Assembly (NCBI RefSeq): GCF_017355965.1
Contig: NZ_JAFIQW010000003.1
Coordinates: 272,001-336,000, forward strand
From: Desertivibrio insolitus
Lineage (GTDB): Bacteria > Actinomycetota > Actinomycetes > Actinomycetales > Microbacteriaceae
Direction of reading: 5' to 3'
DNA length: 64,000 bases
Below are positions 19,647 through 29,378 of the stretch, piece after piece. Position numbers and translations under genes: made by a program. Every line of letters begins with the position of its first letter. Positions within the stretch are counted from its first letter, which is position 1. The notes beneath the pieces were generated by a model that was not told the DNA's origin, ran no database searches, and saw nothing but the letters and a program-made list of their open reading frames with translations.

Positions 19647-19928
19647 TCGAAGGCGCGACGGAGCAGCGGTGGTCAGTCACACGAACGGCGGCAGCGGAAA
19701 AATGTCGGACCGAGGTCGGTACGCAATCTCCCCACCGCACCACGCGCTGAGCCGGGTGGTGCAGCTCGACAGAGCGCAATGACTCCAACTTCGATGCACA
19801 GGAACTCAGCCGCTGAGTCGACCCAACGTCCACACTGGCACGGTAGAGCCGGCGTCCAGCGGCAGGTCGACGACTAACGCCGCCCGGCCTGAACCGATGG
19901 AACGCGCGCGCCAGCTATCTCTGGTTGT

Positions 19929-20933
19929 TCAACCGAAGCCCGGCTCGCCGAGCTCCCCGAGAATACGGTTGAGGTCGCCGACCGTCGCGAAGTCGATGAC
20001 GATCGTGCCCTTCTTCACACCGAGGTTGACCTTCACCCGGGTGTTCAGGCGGTCGCCCAGCCGGTCGGCGATCTCGTCGAGTTGGCCCTGCTTGCGGCCG
20101 GCGGCGGCCTTGCGCTTGGGCCCGGTCGACAACTGGCCAGCGGCAGCCTCGGCGGCGCGGACCGAGAGGTCTTCGTTGACGATCTTGTCGGCCAGCTTCT
20201 CCATCGCCTCGGTATCGGGCACGGCGAGGATGGCGCGAGCGTGGCCGGCGGTCAGCACGCCGGCGGCGACACGAGACTGGACCGACGGGGGGAGTCGGAG
20301 CAGACGGATCGTGTTGGTGATCTGCGGACGCGATCGCCCGATGCGCATCGCCAGCTCCTCCTGGGTGATGCCGAAATCGGCCAGGAGCTGCTGGTAGGCG
20401 CTCGCTTCCTCGAGGGGGTTGAGCTCGGCGCGGTGCAGATTCTCGAGGAGGGCGTCGCGCAGCATCGCGTCGTCGTCCGTCTCACGGATCACCGCGGGGA
20501 TGCGCTCCAAGCCGACAGCCTTGCTGGCGCGCAGACGGCGTTCGCCCATGACGAGCTCGTACTTCGCGCCATCCGCCTTGGCACCCTTGATGGGGCGCAC
20601 GACGATGGGCTGGAGCACGCCGATTTCGCGGATGGAGACGATGAGTTCGTTGAGCTCCTCCTCGCGGAACTCCTTGCGGGGCTGGTTCGCGTTCGGTACG
20701 ACCTCGTGGGGAGAGATGCTCGCGAGGCGCGCGCCGGGCACGGCGACGAGTTCGGAGTCATCCGGGCCCTGCTCGGGAGAAGCCGACGAGGCAGCCGGCG
20801 CTTCCACGATTGCCGTCGCCGCGGTCGACCCGTTCGAGGGGAAGAACACGTCGACGGGACGGTGAGCGGTGGTGTCCTCGGGGGAGGGGATGAGGGCTCC
20901 GATGCCCCTGCCCAGACCGGTGCGCTTTGCCAT
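19929..20933 (-). CDS. parB: Chromosome-partitioning protein ParB
   Basis: 334 residues beginning MAKRTGLGRGIGALIP, the ParB N-terminus that stimulates ParA. The CTPase/ParB-N domain has VPNANQPRKEF and GERRLRASKAVGLE, followed by the helix-turn-helix that reads parS (ITQEELAMRIGRSRPQITNTIRLL) and a C-terminal dimerisation domain. The start ATG shares one base with the parA stop. Loads at the parS sites and spreads to organise the origin region for ParA-driven segregation and SMC loading. Confidence 0.97.
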   Translation of the reverse strand: MAKRTGLGRGIGALIPSPEDTTAHRPVDVFFPSNGSTAATAIVEAPAASSASPEQGPDDSELVAVPGARLASISPHEVVPNANQPRKEFREEELNELIVSIREIGVLQPIVVRPIKGAKADGAKYELVMGERRLRASKAVGLERIPAVIRETDDDAMLRDALLENLHRAELNPLEEASAYQQLLADFGITQEELAMRIGRSRPQITNTIRLLRLPPSVQSRVAAGVLTAGHARAILAVPDTEAMEKLADKIVNEDLSVRAAEAAAGQLSTGPKRKAAAGRKQGQLDEIADRLGDRLNTRVKVNLGVKKGTIVIDFATVGDLNRILGELGEPGFG

Positions 20934-21829
20934 CAGGCTTTCACTCCTCTTGCGGCGATCTCCTTCGCCGCCTCGAGATAGGACAGGGATCCGGGGGAGT
21001 TGGTGTCGTACGTGATCACCGTCTGCCCGTAACTCGGTGCCTCCGAGATGCGTACCGACCGGGGAATCAACGCCTGCAGCACCTGCTCGGGGAAGTGCTC
21101 GCGCACCTCCTGCACGACCTGATTGGAGAGGTTGGTGCGCACGTCGTACATCGTGAGCAGGATCGTCGACACCCGCAGCTCGGGGTTGAGGTGCCGTTCG
21201 ATCAGCTCGATGTTGGAGAGCAGCTGGCTCAGTCCCTCGAGCGCGTAGTACTCGCACTGGATCGGGATGAGCACCTCGCGCGCCGCGACGAAGGCGTTGA
21301 TCGTGAGGAGCCCGAGCGAGGGCGGGCAGTCGATGAAGACGTAGTGGAACGGGTCGTCCGCGGAGGCAGTGAGAAAGTCGTCGAGCGCGGTCCGGAGCCT
21401 TTGCTCGCGCGCGACCGTCGACACGAGCTCGATCTCCGCGCCGGCCAGGTGGATGGTCGCCGGAGCGCAGAAGAGCTGCGGGAACTCCGGGCTCTGCTGC
21501 ACGACATCGGCGAGCGGCATGTCGTTGATGAGCACGTCGTAGATGCTTTTGGTGTCCTGGTGGCGCTCTGCACCGAGCGCGGTGGAGGCGTTGCCCTGCG
21601 GGTCCAGGTCGATCACGAGCACGCGGGCGCCGTTGCGCGCGAGGGCGGCGGCCAGGTTGACGGCGGTGGTGGTCTTGCCCACGCCGCCCTTCTGGTTCGC
21701 GACGGTGAAGACGCGGGGTTTCTCCGGCACGGGGAAGGTGCTGATCGCCAGGGCGTTCCGCCGACGCGTCAGGTCAGCGATCTCCCGCGCGAGCGGAGTG
21801 CTGTCGTCGAAATCGGTCGAAGAAGCCAA
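20933..21829 (-). CDS. parA: Chromosome-partitioning ATPase ParA
   Basis: 298 residues. Deviant Walker A KGGVGKTTT (about residue 47), Walker A' VIDLDPQGNAS and Walker B YVFIDCPPSLGLLT identify a chromosomal ParA/Soj. The start must be the TTG at 21829: the frame is closed upstream by a TGA inside the parS site and there is no better start. First of the parA-parB pair, with parS 6 directly upstream, so ParB may also affect its transcription. Confidence 0.95.
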   Translation of the reverse strand: MASSTDFDDSTPLAREIADLTRRRNALAISTFPVPEKPRVFTVANQKGGVGKTTTAVNLAAALARNGARVLVIDLDPQGNASTALGAERHQDTKSIYDVLINDMPLADVVQQSPEFPQLFCAPATIHLAGAEIELVSTVAREQRLRTALDDFLTASADDPFHYVFIDCPPSLGLLTINAFVAAREVLIPIQCEYYALEGLSQLLSNIELIERHLNPELRVSTILLTMYDVRTNLSNQVVQEVREHFPEQVLQALIPRSVRISEAPSYGQTVITYDTNSPGSLSYLEAAKEIAARGVKA

Positions 21830-21852
21830 GTCGCGGGTGTCTTTCTCGCTGT

Positions 21853-21868
21853 TGTTTCACGTGAAACG
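21853..21868. promoter_or_regulatory. parS site 6 (directly upstream of parA)
   Basis: TGTTTCACGTGAAACG, perfect 14-bp core, 23 bases before the parA start and between parA and rsmG. Confidence 0.93.
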
Positions 21869-21910
21869 TCTGTCGCGACGCTCACGCCGGGACCGGGGGG
21901 AGCGGACCCG

Positions 21911-22567
21911 TCAGTCCGTCGGACGCGTTCCAACTTTAGCCCTGAACACCCTCGTCACCTCGGGAAGCACACCCGTGCCGAGCTCCAGGACTTCGATGTC
22001 GTGCAGGTCCGCCTTGCGGATCGCTTTCGCGGCCGCCTCGATCTCCTTCTCCACGCTCGCACCCTTGAGGAAGACGAGCTCGCCGCCCTGCCGCACCAGC
22101 CGAGCTGTCATCGGAATGAGCTTCGAGAGTGCACTGACGGCTCGAGCGGTCACCTGGTCGAAGGGGTTGCCGAACGGGATCTCCTCTGCGCGGGCGCGGA
22201 CGATCTCGACGTTGTCGAGACCCAACTCGGATGTCTGCTCCTGCAGCCACTCGATACGGCGCTCCATCGGCTCGACGAGCACCATCGTGACATCCGGGCG
22301 TGCGATGGCGAGCACGAGGCCGGGGAGACCGGCGCCACTGCCGATGTCGGCGACCCGCCCCGGTCGGAGCAGCGGTGCCATCAGCGCGCAGTTCAGCACG
22401 TGTCGCGTCCACAGGCGCGGAAGCTCGAGCGGACCGATCAGTCCGCGCTCCTCGCCGTGCTCCGCCAGGGCGGCGGTGAAGCGGCGGGCGAGGTCGATCC
22501 GGGTTCCGAAGAGCTCGGCGGCGGCCGCCGGCTCGGCCTCGACGACCGGGGGTTCGACGTCCGTCAC
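21911..22567 (-). CDS. rsmG: 16S rRNA (guanine527-N7)-methyltransferase
   Basis: 218 residues with the SAM-binding motif VADIGSGAGLPGLVLAI and the GidB-type block LVEPMERRIEWLQEQ; TARAVSALSKLIPM follows. Methylates G527 of 16S rRNA, the site whose loss gives low-level streptomycin resistance. GTG start at 22567 overlaps the jag stop in a GTGA. Confidence 0.96.
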   Translation of the reverse strand: MTDVEPPVVEAEPAAAAELFGTRIDLARRFTAALAEHGEERGLIGPLELPRLWTRHVLNCALMAPLLRPGRVADIGSGAGLPGLVLAIARPDVTMVLVEPMERRIEWLQEQTSELGLDNVEIVRARAEEIPFGNPFDQVTARAVSALSKLIPMTARLVRQGGELVFLKGASVEKEIEAAAKAIRKADLHDIEVLELGTGVLPEVTRVFRAKVGTRPTD

Positions 22568-23049
22568 GCCGGGGTGATGACCGTGTGCCGGTCGCGGCCT
22601 TCGCCCTCGGACTCCGACCGGTAGCCGCGCTCGGCCACGATGTCGTGGACGAGCTTGCGCTCGTAGGACGACATGGGCGGGAGCGAGGCGGACGCCGCGC
22701 CCTCCTCGAGCCGCTCGATCGCCTTCTCCACGAGCTTCGACAGCTCGCCACGGCGCGCGTCGCGCGAGCCGGCGATGTCGAGGATGAGGCGCGAGAACTG
22801 CCCGGTCTTCGTCTGCACCGCGATGCGGGCGAGCTCCTGCAGCGCGGCCACCGAGTCGGGGGTCGCCAGGATCGAGAGGTTGCTGCCCTCCGACGCCGTC
22901 ACCGACAGGTAGGCACGCCCACCGCGGGTGTCGATGTCGATGTCGCCATCGAGGTCGGCGATGTCGAGGAGCTCCTCGATGTAGTCCGCTGCGACATCCG
23001 CCTCGCGGTCGAGGTCGGTGCCGGCTCCGGTCTCGTCGACGTGGGTCAC
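22564..23049 (-). CDS. jag: R3H/KH RNA-binding protein Jag (KhpB)
   Basis: 161 residues: an acidic N-terminus, a KH-like domain with a segment about GGRAYLSVTASEGSNLSIL, then an R3H domain (MSSYERKLVHDIVAERGY). The short actinobacterial Jag form. Binds RNA and is linked to cell elongation and division in other Gram-positives. GTG start; both ends overlap neighbours by four bases (GTGA), so it is translationally coupled between yidC and rsmG. Confidence 0.93.
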   Translation of the reverse strand: MTHVDETGAGTDLDREADVAADYIEELLDIADLDGDIDIDTRGGRAYLSVTASEGSNLSILATPDSVAALQELARIAVQTKTGQFSRLILDIAGSRDARRGELSKLVEKAIERLEEGAASASLPPMSSYERKLVHDIVAERGYRSESEGEGRDRHTVITPA

Positions 23050-24023
23050 TTCTTCGCTCCCTGCTTCTTCGCACGGTTCTTACCGACGGGCTGCTGACGC
23101 TGCGTGGTCACGGGCTTCGCTGCGACCGCGTGCTCCTCGTCGGCCTCGTCCTCGTCGGCGACGCTGCCGCCGCGGCGCTTCGCACGACGCTGCGCCTTCT
23201 TGGCGTCGCGCGCCTCCTTGGCGAGGGCGGCCTCCGAACCCGGCGTCGGCATGTTCCGGATGACGATGAACTGCTGCCCCATCGTCCAGAAGTTCGAGAC
23301 GAGCCAGTAGAACATCACGCCGAGCGGGAACGTGAAACCGGAGAACGCGAAGACCAGCGGCAGCAGGTACAGCAGCACCTTCTGCTGCCGGTACATCGGG
23401 CTGGCCTTCATCTCGGCCGACTGGTTCTTCGACATGATCTGCAGCTGCGTGATGAACTGCGAGGCGGTCATGAGCACGACCATCGAGACCGCGATGATCT
23501 GCACGAGCGGCGTCGACGCGGTGACGAAGGTGTCGTGCAGCGGCGCGAGATCGAAGATCGACGCGCTGCCGAACTGAGCGGCGAGGCGGTCGTCGAGCAG
23601 GCCCACGCCCCGGGTGCCGTTCTGGGCGTTGTTGAGCACGGAGAACAGACCGAAGAAGATCGGGATCTGAACCAGCAGCGGGAAGCAGCCGGCCAGCGGG
23701 TTGGTGCCCGCCTTCTTGTACATGTCCATCGTCTCGCGCTGCATCGCCTCGCGCGAGAACTGGTCGGTCTTGCCCTTGTACTTGTCCTGGATCTTCTTCA
23801 GCTGCGGGGCGATCTCCATCATCCGCCGCTGGCTCTTGATCTGCTTGACGGTCAGGGGGATGAGCGCAGCACGCACGACGAGCACGAGCCCGACGATCGA
23901 GAGCACCCACGTGAGTCCCGCGGCGGGGTCGAGTCCGACGGCGGTGAGCAGCGTGTGCCAGCCGACCAGAATCGCCTCGATGACCCATTTGATGGGCCAG
24001 AGGATGGCGTCGATGATGTTCAT
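23046..24023 (-). CDS. yidC: Membrane protein insertase YidC
   Basis: 325 residues with five or so membrane segments, the YidC core RAALIPLTVKQIKSQRRM, AGCFPLLVQIPIFFGLFSVL and FPLGVMFYWLVSNFWTMGQQ, and a lysine/arginine-rich C-terminal tail that can bind ribosomes. The positively charged groove arginine is in VVRAALIP. Inserts inner-membrane proteins with or without SecYEG. ATG at 24023 overlaps the yidD stop (ATGA). Confidence 0.96.
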   Translation of the reverse strand: MNIIDAILWPIKWVIEAILVGWHTLLTAVGLDPAAGLTWVLSIVGLVLVVRAALIPLTVKQIKSQRRMMEIAPQLKKIQDKYKGKTDQFSREAMQRETMDMYKKAGTNPLAGCFPLLVQIPIFFGLFSVLNNAQNGTRGVGLLDDRLAAQFGSASIFDLAPLHDTFVTASTPLVQIIAVSMVVLMTASQFITQLQIMSKNQSAEMKASPMYRQQKVLLYLLPLVFAFSGFTFPLGVMFYWLVSNFWTMGQQFIVIRNMPTPGSEAALAKEARDAKKAQRRAKRRGGSVADEDEADEEHAVAAKPVTTQRQQPVGKNRAKKQGAKK

Positions 24024-24343
24024 AGCGAGGGGGAGACTCTCTCTCGGCCGGGGGCCACGACGAATCCGAACGGGGTCAGAGCGTACTTCGGACGACCCCG
24101 TTCGGGGATGTCGTCCACGCCTCCCGCCGCCCACGGGTGGCAGCGGGCGATGCGGAGAGCGCCGTACACGGACCCCCGGAGGAGCCCGAAGCGCTGGATG
24201 GCTTGCAATGTGTAGCTGGAGCAGGACGGGTAGTAGCGGCAGACGTCGCCGTACAGCGGGGAGACGACCGCGCGATACGCCTTCAACAACACCACCGCAG
24301 CATTGCGGGGGAGTAGGAGGAGGAACGTGAGCACGCGGGTCAT
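24020..24343 (-). CDS. yidD: Membrane protein insertion efficiency factor YidD
   Basis: 107 residues with the family core YRAVVSPLYGDVCRYYPSCSSYT and GALRIARCHPWAAGGVDD. Small membrane-associated helper of YidC, encoded as usual between rnpA and yidC, overlapping both by four bases. Confidence 0.95.
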   Translation of the reverse strand: MTRVLTFLLLLPRNAAVVLLKAYRAVVSPLYGDVCRYYPSCSSYTLQAIQRFGLLRGSVYGALRIARCHPWAAGGVDDIPERGRPKYALTPFGFVVAPGRERVSPSL

Positions 24344-24681
24344 GCGAGCGCGGCGCCCCTCTCGATGGCGGTCGTCAGTTCTCCCCGGAGGCTAGCCCAG
24401 GAAGCCGAGGCCGCGCCGGGAAGGGCGCGGACCACGATGTCGGTGCCGGGACGCGTTTCGGAGAGCAGTTCCCAGCTCGCGGCCTTCAGCCGCCGGCGCA
24501 CCCGGTTGCGGACCACGGCGTTCCCGACGTTCTTCGCGACGATGAAGCCGAACCGCGGGGCGGCATCGGAGTCACGCGCGAGCACGTGCGTGATCGTGTT
24601 CGCGCCCGGATAACGCCGACCGCGCCGCACGACGAGGCGGTAGTCCGCCCCGCGTACGACGCGGTTGGCTTTGGCCAGCAC
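24340..24681 (-). CDS. rnpA: Ribonuclease P protein component
   Basis: 113 residues; the RNR motif region NVGNAVVRNRVRRRLKAASWEL is intact. Protein subunit of RNase P that matures tRNA 5' ends. GTG start at 24681, nine bases after rpmH. Confidence 0.96.
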   Translation of the reverse strand: MLAKANRVVRGADYRLVVRRGRRYPGANTITHVLARDSDAAPRFGFIVAKNVGNAVVRNRVRRRLKAASWELLSETRPGTDIVVRALPGAASASWASLRGELTTAIERGAALA

Positions 24682-24690
24682 AGGCCTGGA

Positions 24691-24828
24691 TCAGGCGGAG
24701 AGCTCCGTGCGGCCCTTGCGGCGACGCGCCGCGAGGATCGCGCGGCCGGCGCGGGTGCGCATGCGGAGACGGAAACCGTGGACCTTCGCGCGGCGACGGT
24801 TGTTGGGCTGGAAGGTGCGCTTGCTCAT
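24691..24828 (-). CDS. rpmH: 50S ribosomal protein L34
   Basis: 45 residues: begins [20 protein letters not shown] and ends [11 protein letters not shown], the standard L34. GGAG lies ten bases before the ATG. First gene of the long rpmH-rnpA-yidD-yidC-jag-rsmG-parA-parB run, divergent from dnaA. Confidence 0.98.
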   Translation of the reverse strand: MSKRTFQPNNRRRAKVHGFRLRMRTRAGRAILAARRRKGRTELSA

Positions 24829-24909
24829 GCTCGTATCTCCACTGGAAGAGGTGGTGTGGCCGGAAGGCCCGAAGTCAGGACAGCCGCGAGGGCTGATTTC
24901 AACTGATTT

Positions 24910-24938
24910 AACTTAGGCCACGAGCGCGCTGGGGTCAA
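24910..24938 (-). promoter_or_regulatory. Promoter of the rpmH operon
   Basis: Minus strand -35 TTGACC (24933-24938), 17-base spacer, -10 TAAGTT (24910-24915), leaving a leader of about 75 bases. Confidence 0.7.
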
Positions 24939-25012
24939 ACCCCGATGTGGACGGCAACGGACCAGTATGGCGACGGTGTGGAAGACCCTTCGGATGACGC
25001 GCCGACCGGCAC

Positions 25013-25018
25013 TACAGT
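25013..25018 (+). promoter_or_regulatory. Possible dnaA -10 element
   Basis: TACAGT with TTCGGA 18 bases upstream; the rest of the 304-base rpmH-dnaA gap has no better candidate. Confidence 0.35.
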
Positions 25019-25081
25019 GGGGGCTTCTCCGGCGCTCGGGCTGCTCCGGCGCCGTGGCACACTGGTGCATCATTAACAGCC

Positions 25082-25102
25082 GGTGGATAAGTCTGTGAGT
25101 AA
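25082..25102 (-). promoter_or_regulatory. DnaA-box pair in the dnaA leader
   Basis: GGTGGATAA (25082-25090, one mismatch to TGTGGATAA) followed after three bases by TGTGAGTAA (25094-25102), the complement of TTACTCACA, which also occurs in oriC and at 59913. About 30 bases before the dnaA start, fitting autoregulation. Confidence 0.5.
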
Positions 25103-25132
25103 CTCACGACGGGACGAGCGATCAGGGGAGCG

Positions 25133-26569
25133 ATGACGAGCTCAGCGGATGTCACGACCCAGGAGGTCTGGAGGTCCGTCCAAGCCGCACTCTCGCTCGA
25201 CGATCGCGTCACCCCGCAGGTGCACGGCTTCCTCAGCCTCGTGCTGCCGAAGGGCATCATGGCCGGCACCCTCTACCTCGAGGTGCCCAACGACCTGACC
25301 CGCGGAATGCTCGAGCAACGCATCCGCGTGCCGATGCTCGAGGCCATCTCGCAGCTCGGCGACCACTCCGTCTCGACGTTCGCGATCACGGTGAACCCCG
25401 AGGTCGAACCCGACCGGCTGTCCGAGCCGGCCCCCGTGACCCCGGCCACCCCGACGCCCGTGGTCGAGGACACCTCGAACTACACCGCGCCCATCCCTGT
25501 GATGGACACCCGCGCGACGAGCAAGCGCACCGACTCCCGGCTGAACCCGAAGTACAGCTTCGACAACTTCGTCATCGGCGGCTCCAACCGCTTCGCCCAT
25601 GCCGCGGCGGTCGCCGTCGCCGAGGCGCCGGCCAAGGCGTACAACCCCCTCTTCGTCTACGGCGAGTCCGGGCTCGGCAAGACGCACCTGTTGCACGCGA
25701 TCGGTCACTACGCGGAGAGCCTCTACCCGGGCGTGCGGGTGCGCTACGTGAGCTCGGAGGAGTTCACGAACGACTTCATCAACTCGATCGCCAACAACCG
25801 CGGCTCCCTCTTCCAGTCGCGGTACCGGGAGATCGACATCCTGTTGATCGACGACATCCAGTTCCTGCAGGGGAAGGCGGAGACGCAGGAGGCGTTCTTC
25901 CACACCTTCAACACCCTGCACGACCACAACCGGCAGGTGGTCATCACGAGCGATCTGCCGCCGAAGCACCTCACCGGGTTCGAAGACCGGATGCGGTCGC
26001 GATTCGAGTGGGGCCTCATCACGGATGTCCAGGCGCCCGACCTCGAGACCCGCATCGCCATCCTGCGCAAGAAGGCGCAGAGCGAGCGGCTGCAGGTGCC
26101 CGACGACATCCTCGAGTTCATGGCGTCGAAAATCTCCTCCAACATCCGGGAGCTCGAGGGCACGCTCATTCGCGTCACGGCGTTCGCGAACCTCAACCGC
26201 ACGGCCGTCGACATGCAGCTGGTGCAGACGGTGCTCAAGGACGTCATCACGCTCGACGACGACAACGTCATCTCACCCGTCGACATCATCAATCACACCG
26301 CCGACTACTTCCGGCTCACGGTCGACGATCTCTACGGGTCGTCGCGCTCGCAGGCCGTGGCCACCGCCCGGCAGATCGCCATGTATCTGTGCCGTGAGAT
26401 GACGAGCCTGTCGCTGCCGAAGATCGGTCAGCTGTTCGGCGGCCGCGACCACACGACGGTGATGTACGCGAACAAGAAGATCACGGAGCTCATGAAGGAG
26501 CGCCGCTCGATCTACAACCAGGTGACCGAGCTCACCAACCGCATCAAGCAGGGCAACCGCTACAAGTAG
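25133..26569 (+). CDS. dnaA: Chromosomal replication initiator protein DnaA
   Basis: 478 residues. Domain I (EVWRSVQAALSLDDRVTPQV), a variable Pro/Thr-rich domain II (about 90-130), AAA+ domain III with Walker A GESGLGKTHLLH and Walker B ILLIDDIQFLQGK, and DNA-binding domain IV ending with the signature GRDHTTVMYANKKI. AGGGGAG lies just before the ATG. Binds DnaA boxes and melts oriC. The downstream gap to dnaN contains the boxes. Confidence 0.98.
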   Translation: MTSSADVTTQEVWRSVQAALSLDDRVTPQVHGFLSLVLPKGIMAGTLYLEVPNDLTRGMLEQRIRVPMLEAISQLGDHSVSTFAITVNPEVEPDRLSEPAPVTPATPTPVVEDTSNYTAPIPVMDTRATSKRTDSRLNPKYSFDNFVIGGSNRFAHAAAVAVAEAPAKAYNPLFVYGESGLGKTHLLHAIGHYAESLYPGVRVRYVSSEEFTNDFINSIANNRGSLFQSRYREIDILLIDDIQFLQGKAETQEAFFHTFNTLHDHNRQVVITSDLPPKHLTGFEDRMRSRFEWGLITDVQAPDLETRIAILRKKAQSERLQVPDDILEFMASKISSNIRELEGTLIRVTAFANLNRTAVDMQLVQTVLKDVITLDDDNVISPVDIINHTADYFRLTVDDLYGSSRSQAVATARQIAMYLCREMTSLSLPKIGQLFGGRDHTTVMYANKKITELMKERRSIYNQVTELTNRIKQGNRYK

Positions 26570-26867
26570 GAGCGGTGCGCAGCCCGCGCTCGTCGTGGCA
26601 ACGAGCCCCGATCCCGCAGCGAGTGGTCGTCATGGCCTTGACACCCTCGCCGGTCGCGACGGTGTCGGCTCGAGCCCTGTTTCTGGGAGGAGCACGCCGC
26701 CGGCGGCGGCCGGTGACCGACCTCCCGCCTCTCTTTCTTGTCATTCGTCGACCGCTCTCCACAGGTGCCGCCGTGCGCCTGTGAGTCGCGCCCTGCCGAT
26801 GCCATGACTTCCGCGGCTTTCCGCGGGACGCCCCGCCGATTCGGCTTTTTCCCAGACAAGGGCGCCT

Positions 26868-26909
26868 TCATCCACACTGTGTTGACAGCCTGTGGATAAC
26901 CGTGGATAA
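26868..26909. promoter_or_regulatory. DnaA-box cluster in oriC
   Basis: Three boxes within 42 bases: one in plus orientation, then two in minus orientation spaced ten bases start-to-start. Confidence 0.8.
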
Positions 26910-27091
26910 CGTCCACAGCTCTGGGGGTTATCGCCTCGAACCTGTGGAAGGCGCCGCCGGTCTCCCCAGTCGTGTGAATGACAAGAACCCGTCGACTCCC
27001 AACCGGCCAACAACTTGCACGCGTGTAGTTCCCGCTCGCCGACTGGCATCCGCCGGGTTACTCACAGTCTCCACAGTGGTTAAGACCGTTA

Positions 27092-27105
27092 ATGAAGATC
27101 TTCAT
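27092..27105. repeat. Perfect 14-bp palindrome in oriC
   Basis: ATGAAGATCTTCAT, inside the AT-rich segment, about 170 bases before dnaN. Function unknown. Confidence 0.6.
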
Positions 27106-27277
27106 GTAATGACAAGTCCGATAACCCTGTGGGTGTGAGCAGCCGAGCCCGCGGCACGGATGACACGGGCCGGACGCTTCACGTGCGCGAGCGGGTGCTC
27201 GGAACTACAACGCGGAGGACGCGACGAGGCGCTGTGCCAGTATTAACCGGCGTTGTCCATGAGCCACAGGGGTGCCG

Positions 27278-28423
27278 GTGAGATTCGAAGTCAATCGCGA
27301 CGTCTTCAGCGAGGCCGTGTCGTTCGCCGTCAAGCTCCTGCCGCAGCGAACCACACTGCCGATCCTGAGCGGCGTGCTGATCGAGGCCGGCCCTGACGGG
27401 CTCGTGCTCTCCTCGTTCGACTACGAGGTCTCGTCGCGCACGACGATCGCGGCGGATGTGAACGACGAGGGCCGCGTGCTCGTCTCGGGCCGTCTGCTCG
27501 CCGACATCGCCAGCCGGCTGCCGAACGCCCCGGTGCGCTTCTCCACTGAGGAGTCGCGCATCCTCGTCAGCTGCGGCTCCGCGTCGTTCACCCTGCTGAG
27601 CATGCCCGTCGAGGAGTACCCGACCCTGCCCCAGGTTCCGGAGAACCTCGGCCTGGTCAAGGCGCAGGACTTCTCCGACGCCGTCTCGCAGGTCGCCGTC
27701 GCCGCGTCGCGCGACGACGTGACTCCCGTCATCACGGGTGTCCAGCTCGAGGTCGCCGACAACAACGTGTCGCTCGTCGCCACCGACCGCTACCGCGTCG
27801 CGGTACGCGCCGTCGAGTGGGACTCCGGCACGAGCGGCCTCGACGCGGCATCCGCCCTGGTCCCGGCCCGCACGCTAGCCGAGATCGGCCGCACGTTCGG
27901 CCACAGCGGCGAGATCGGCGTCGCCATCACGAACACCGACGAGCGTGAGCTCATCGCGTTCAAGGCCGACAACAAGGTCGTCACGTCGCTGCTCATCAAG
28001 GGCAACTTCCCGCCCGTGCGCCGGCTGTTCCCCGAGAACGTCGACAACTACGCGGTCATGAACACCGCCGAGCTCGTCGAGGCCACCCGCCGTGTGTCGC
28101 TCGTGCTCGAGCGCGAGGCGGCGCTGCGCTACACCTTCACCTCCGACGGTCTGACGCTCGAGGCGATCGGATCCGAGCAGGCGCAGGCATCCGAGTCGAT
28201 CGACGCGATCCTCACGGGCGGCGACACCGTCGTCTCGCTCAAGCCGCAGTTCCTGCTCGACGGGCTCGGCGCCGTGCACTCGGAGTTCGTGCGCATCTCG
28301 TTCACGAAGACCGAGAACCCCAACAAGCCGGGGCCGGTCCTCATCACCAGTCAGACGAGCCGCGAACAGGCGGGCTCGGACGACTACCGGTACCTGCTGC
28401 AGCCCAACCTGCTGCTGCGCTGA
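27278..28423 (+). CDS. dnaN: DNA polymerase III subunit beta (sliding clamp)
   Basis: 381 residues from the GTG at 27278 (VRFEVNRDVFSEAVSFAVKL); another GTG two codons upstream at 27272 is possible. AGGGG precedes the chosen start by five bases. Three-fold repeated clamp domains; blocks ATDRYRVAVRAVEW and FPPVRRLFPE are typical. Ring-shaped processivity clamp of the replicase. Followed by gnd and recF. Confidence 0.97.
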   Translation: MRFEVNRDVFSEAVSFAVKLLPQRTTLPILSGVLIEAGPDGLVLSSFDYEVSSRTTIAADVNDEGRVLVSGRLLADIASRLPNAPVRFSTEESRILVSCGSASFTLLSMPVEEYPTLPQVPENLGLVKAQDFSDAVSQVAVAASRDDVTPVITGVQLEVADNNVSLVATDRYRVAVRAVEWDSGTSGLDAASALVPARTLAEIGRTFGHSGEIGVAITNTDERELIAFKADNKVVTSLLIKGNFPPVRRLFPENVDNYAVMNTAELVEATRRVSLVLEREAALRYTFTSDGLTLEAIGSEQAQASESIDAILTGGDTVVSLKPQFLLDGLGAVHSEFVRISFTKTENPNKPGPVLITSQTSREQAGSDDYRYLLQPNLLLR

Positions 28424-28473
28424 TCCGCGTGGTGCCGCGACCCGCGGCATCCGTACATCGAAGGAGCATCCCC

Positions 28474-29364
<891 letters not shown>

Positions 29365-29378
29365 CCCTTTCCCTCACT

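Larger units (their letters stand above)
18363..19928. other. 1.6-kb coding desert before parB, carrying parS sites
   Basis: I find no convincing gene on either strand. The open frames have arginine/proline-rich translations without family motifs, two of them run through parS sites, and none has a plausible ribosome site. It holds parS 4 and 5 and a short alternating CCGCGG/GCGGCC run near 19526. Probably a non-coding part of the centromere region or decayed DNA. Confidence 0.6.
26570..27277. other. oriC: Replication origin oriC (dnaA-dnaN intergenic region)
   Basis: 708 bases without coding sequence between dnaA and dnaN, the usual place of oriC. It has a tight group of DnaA boxes: TCATCCACA (26868-26876, one mismatch, plus orientation), TGTGGATAA (26891-26899, perfect) and CGTGGATAA (26901-26909, one mismatch), the latter two inverted relative to the first. 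TTACTCACA is at 27058-27066. The stretch 27078-27116 is visibly AT-richer than its surroundings and is the likely unwinding element. 26570-26860 shows nothing I can name. Confidence 0.88.
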
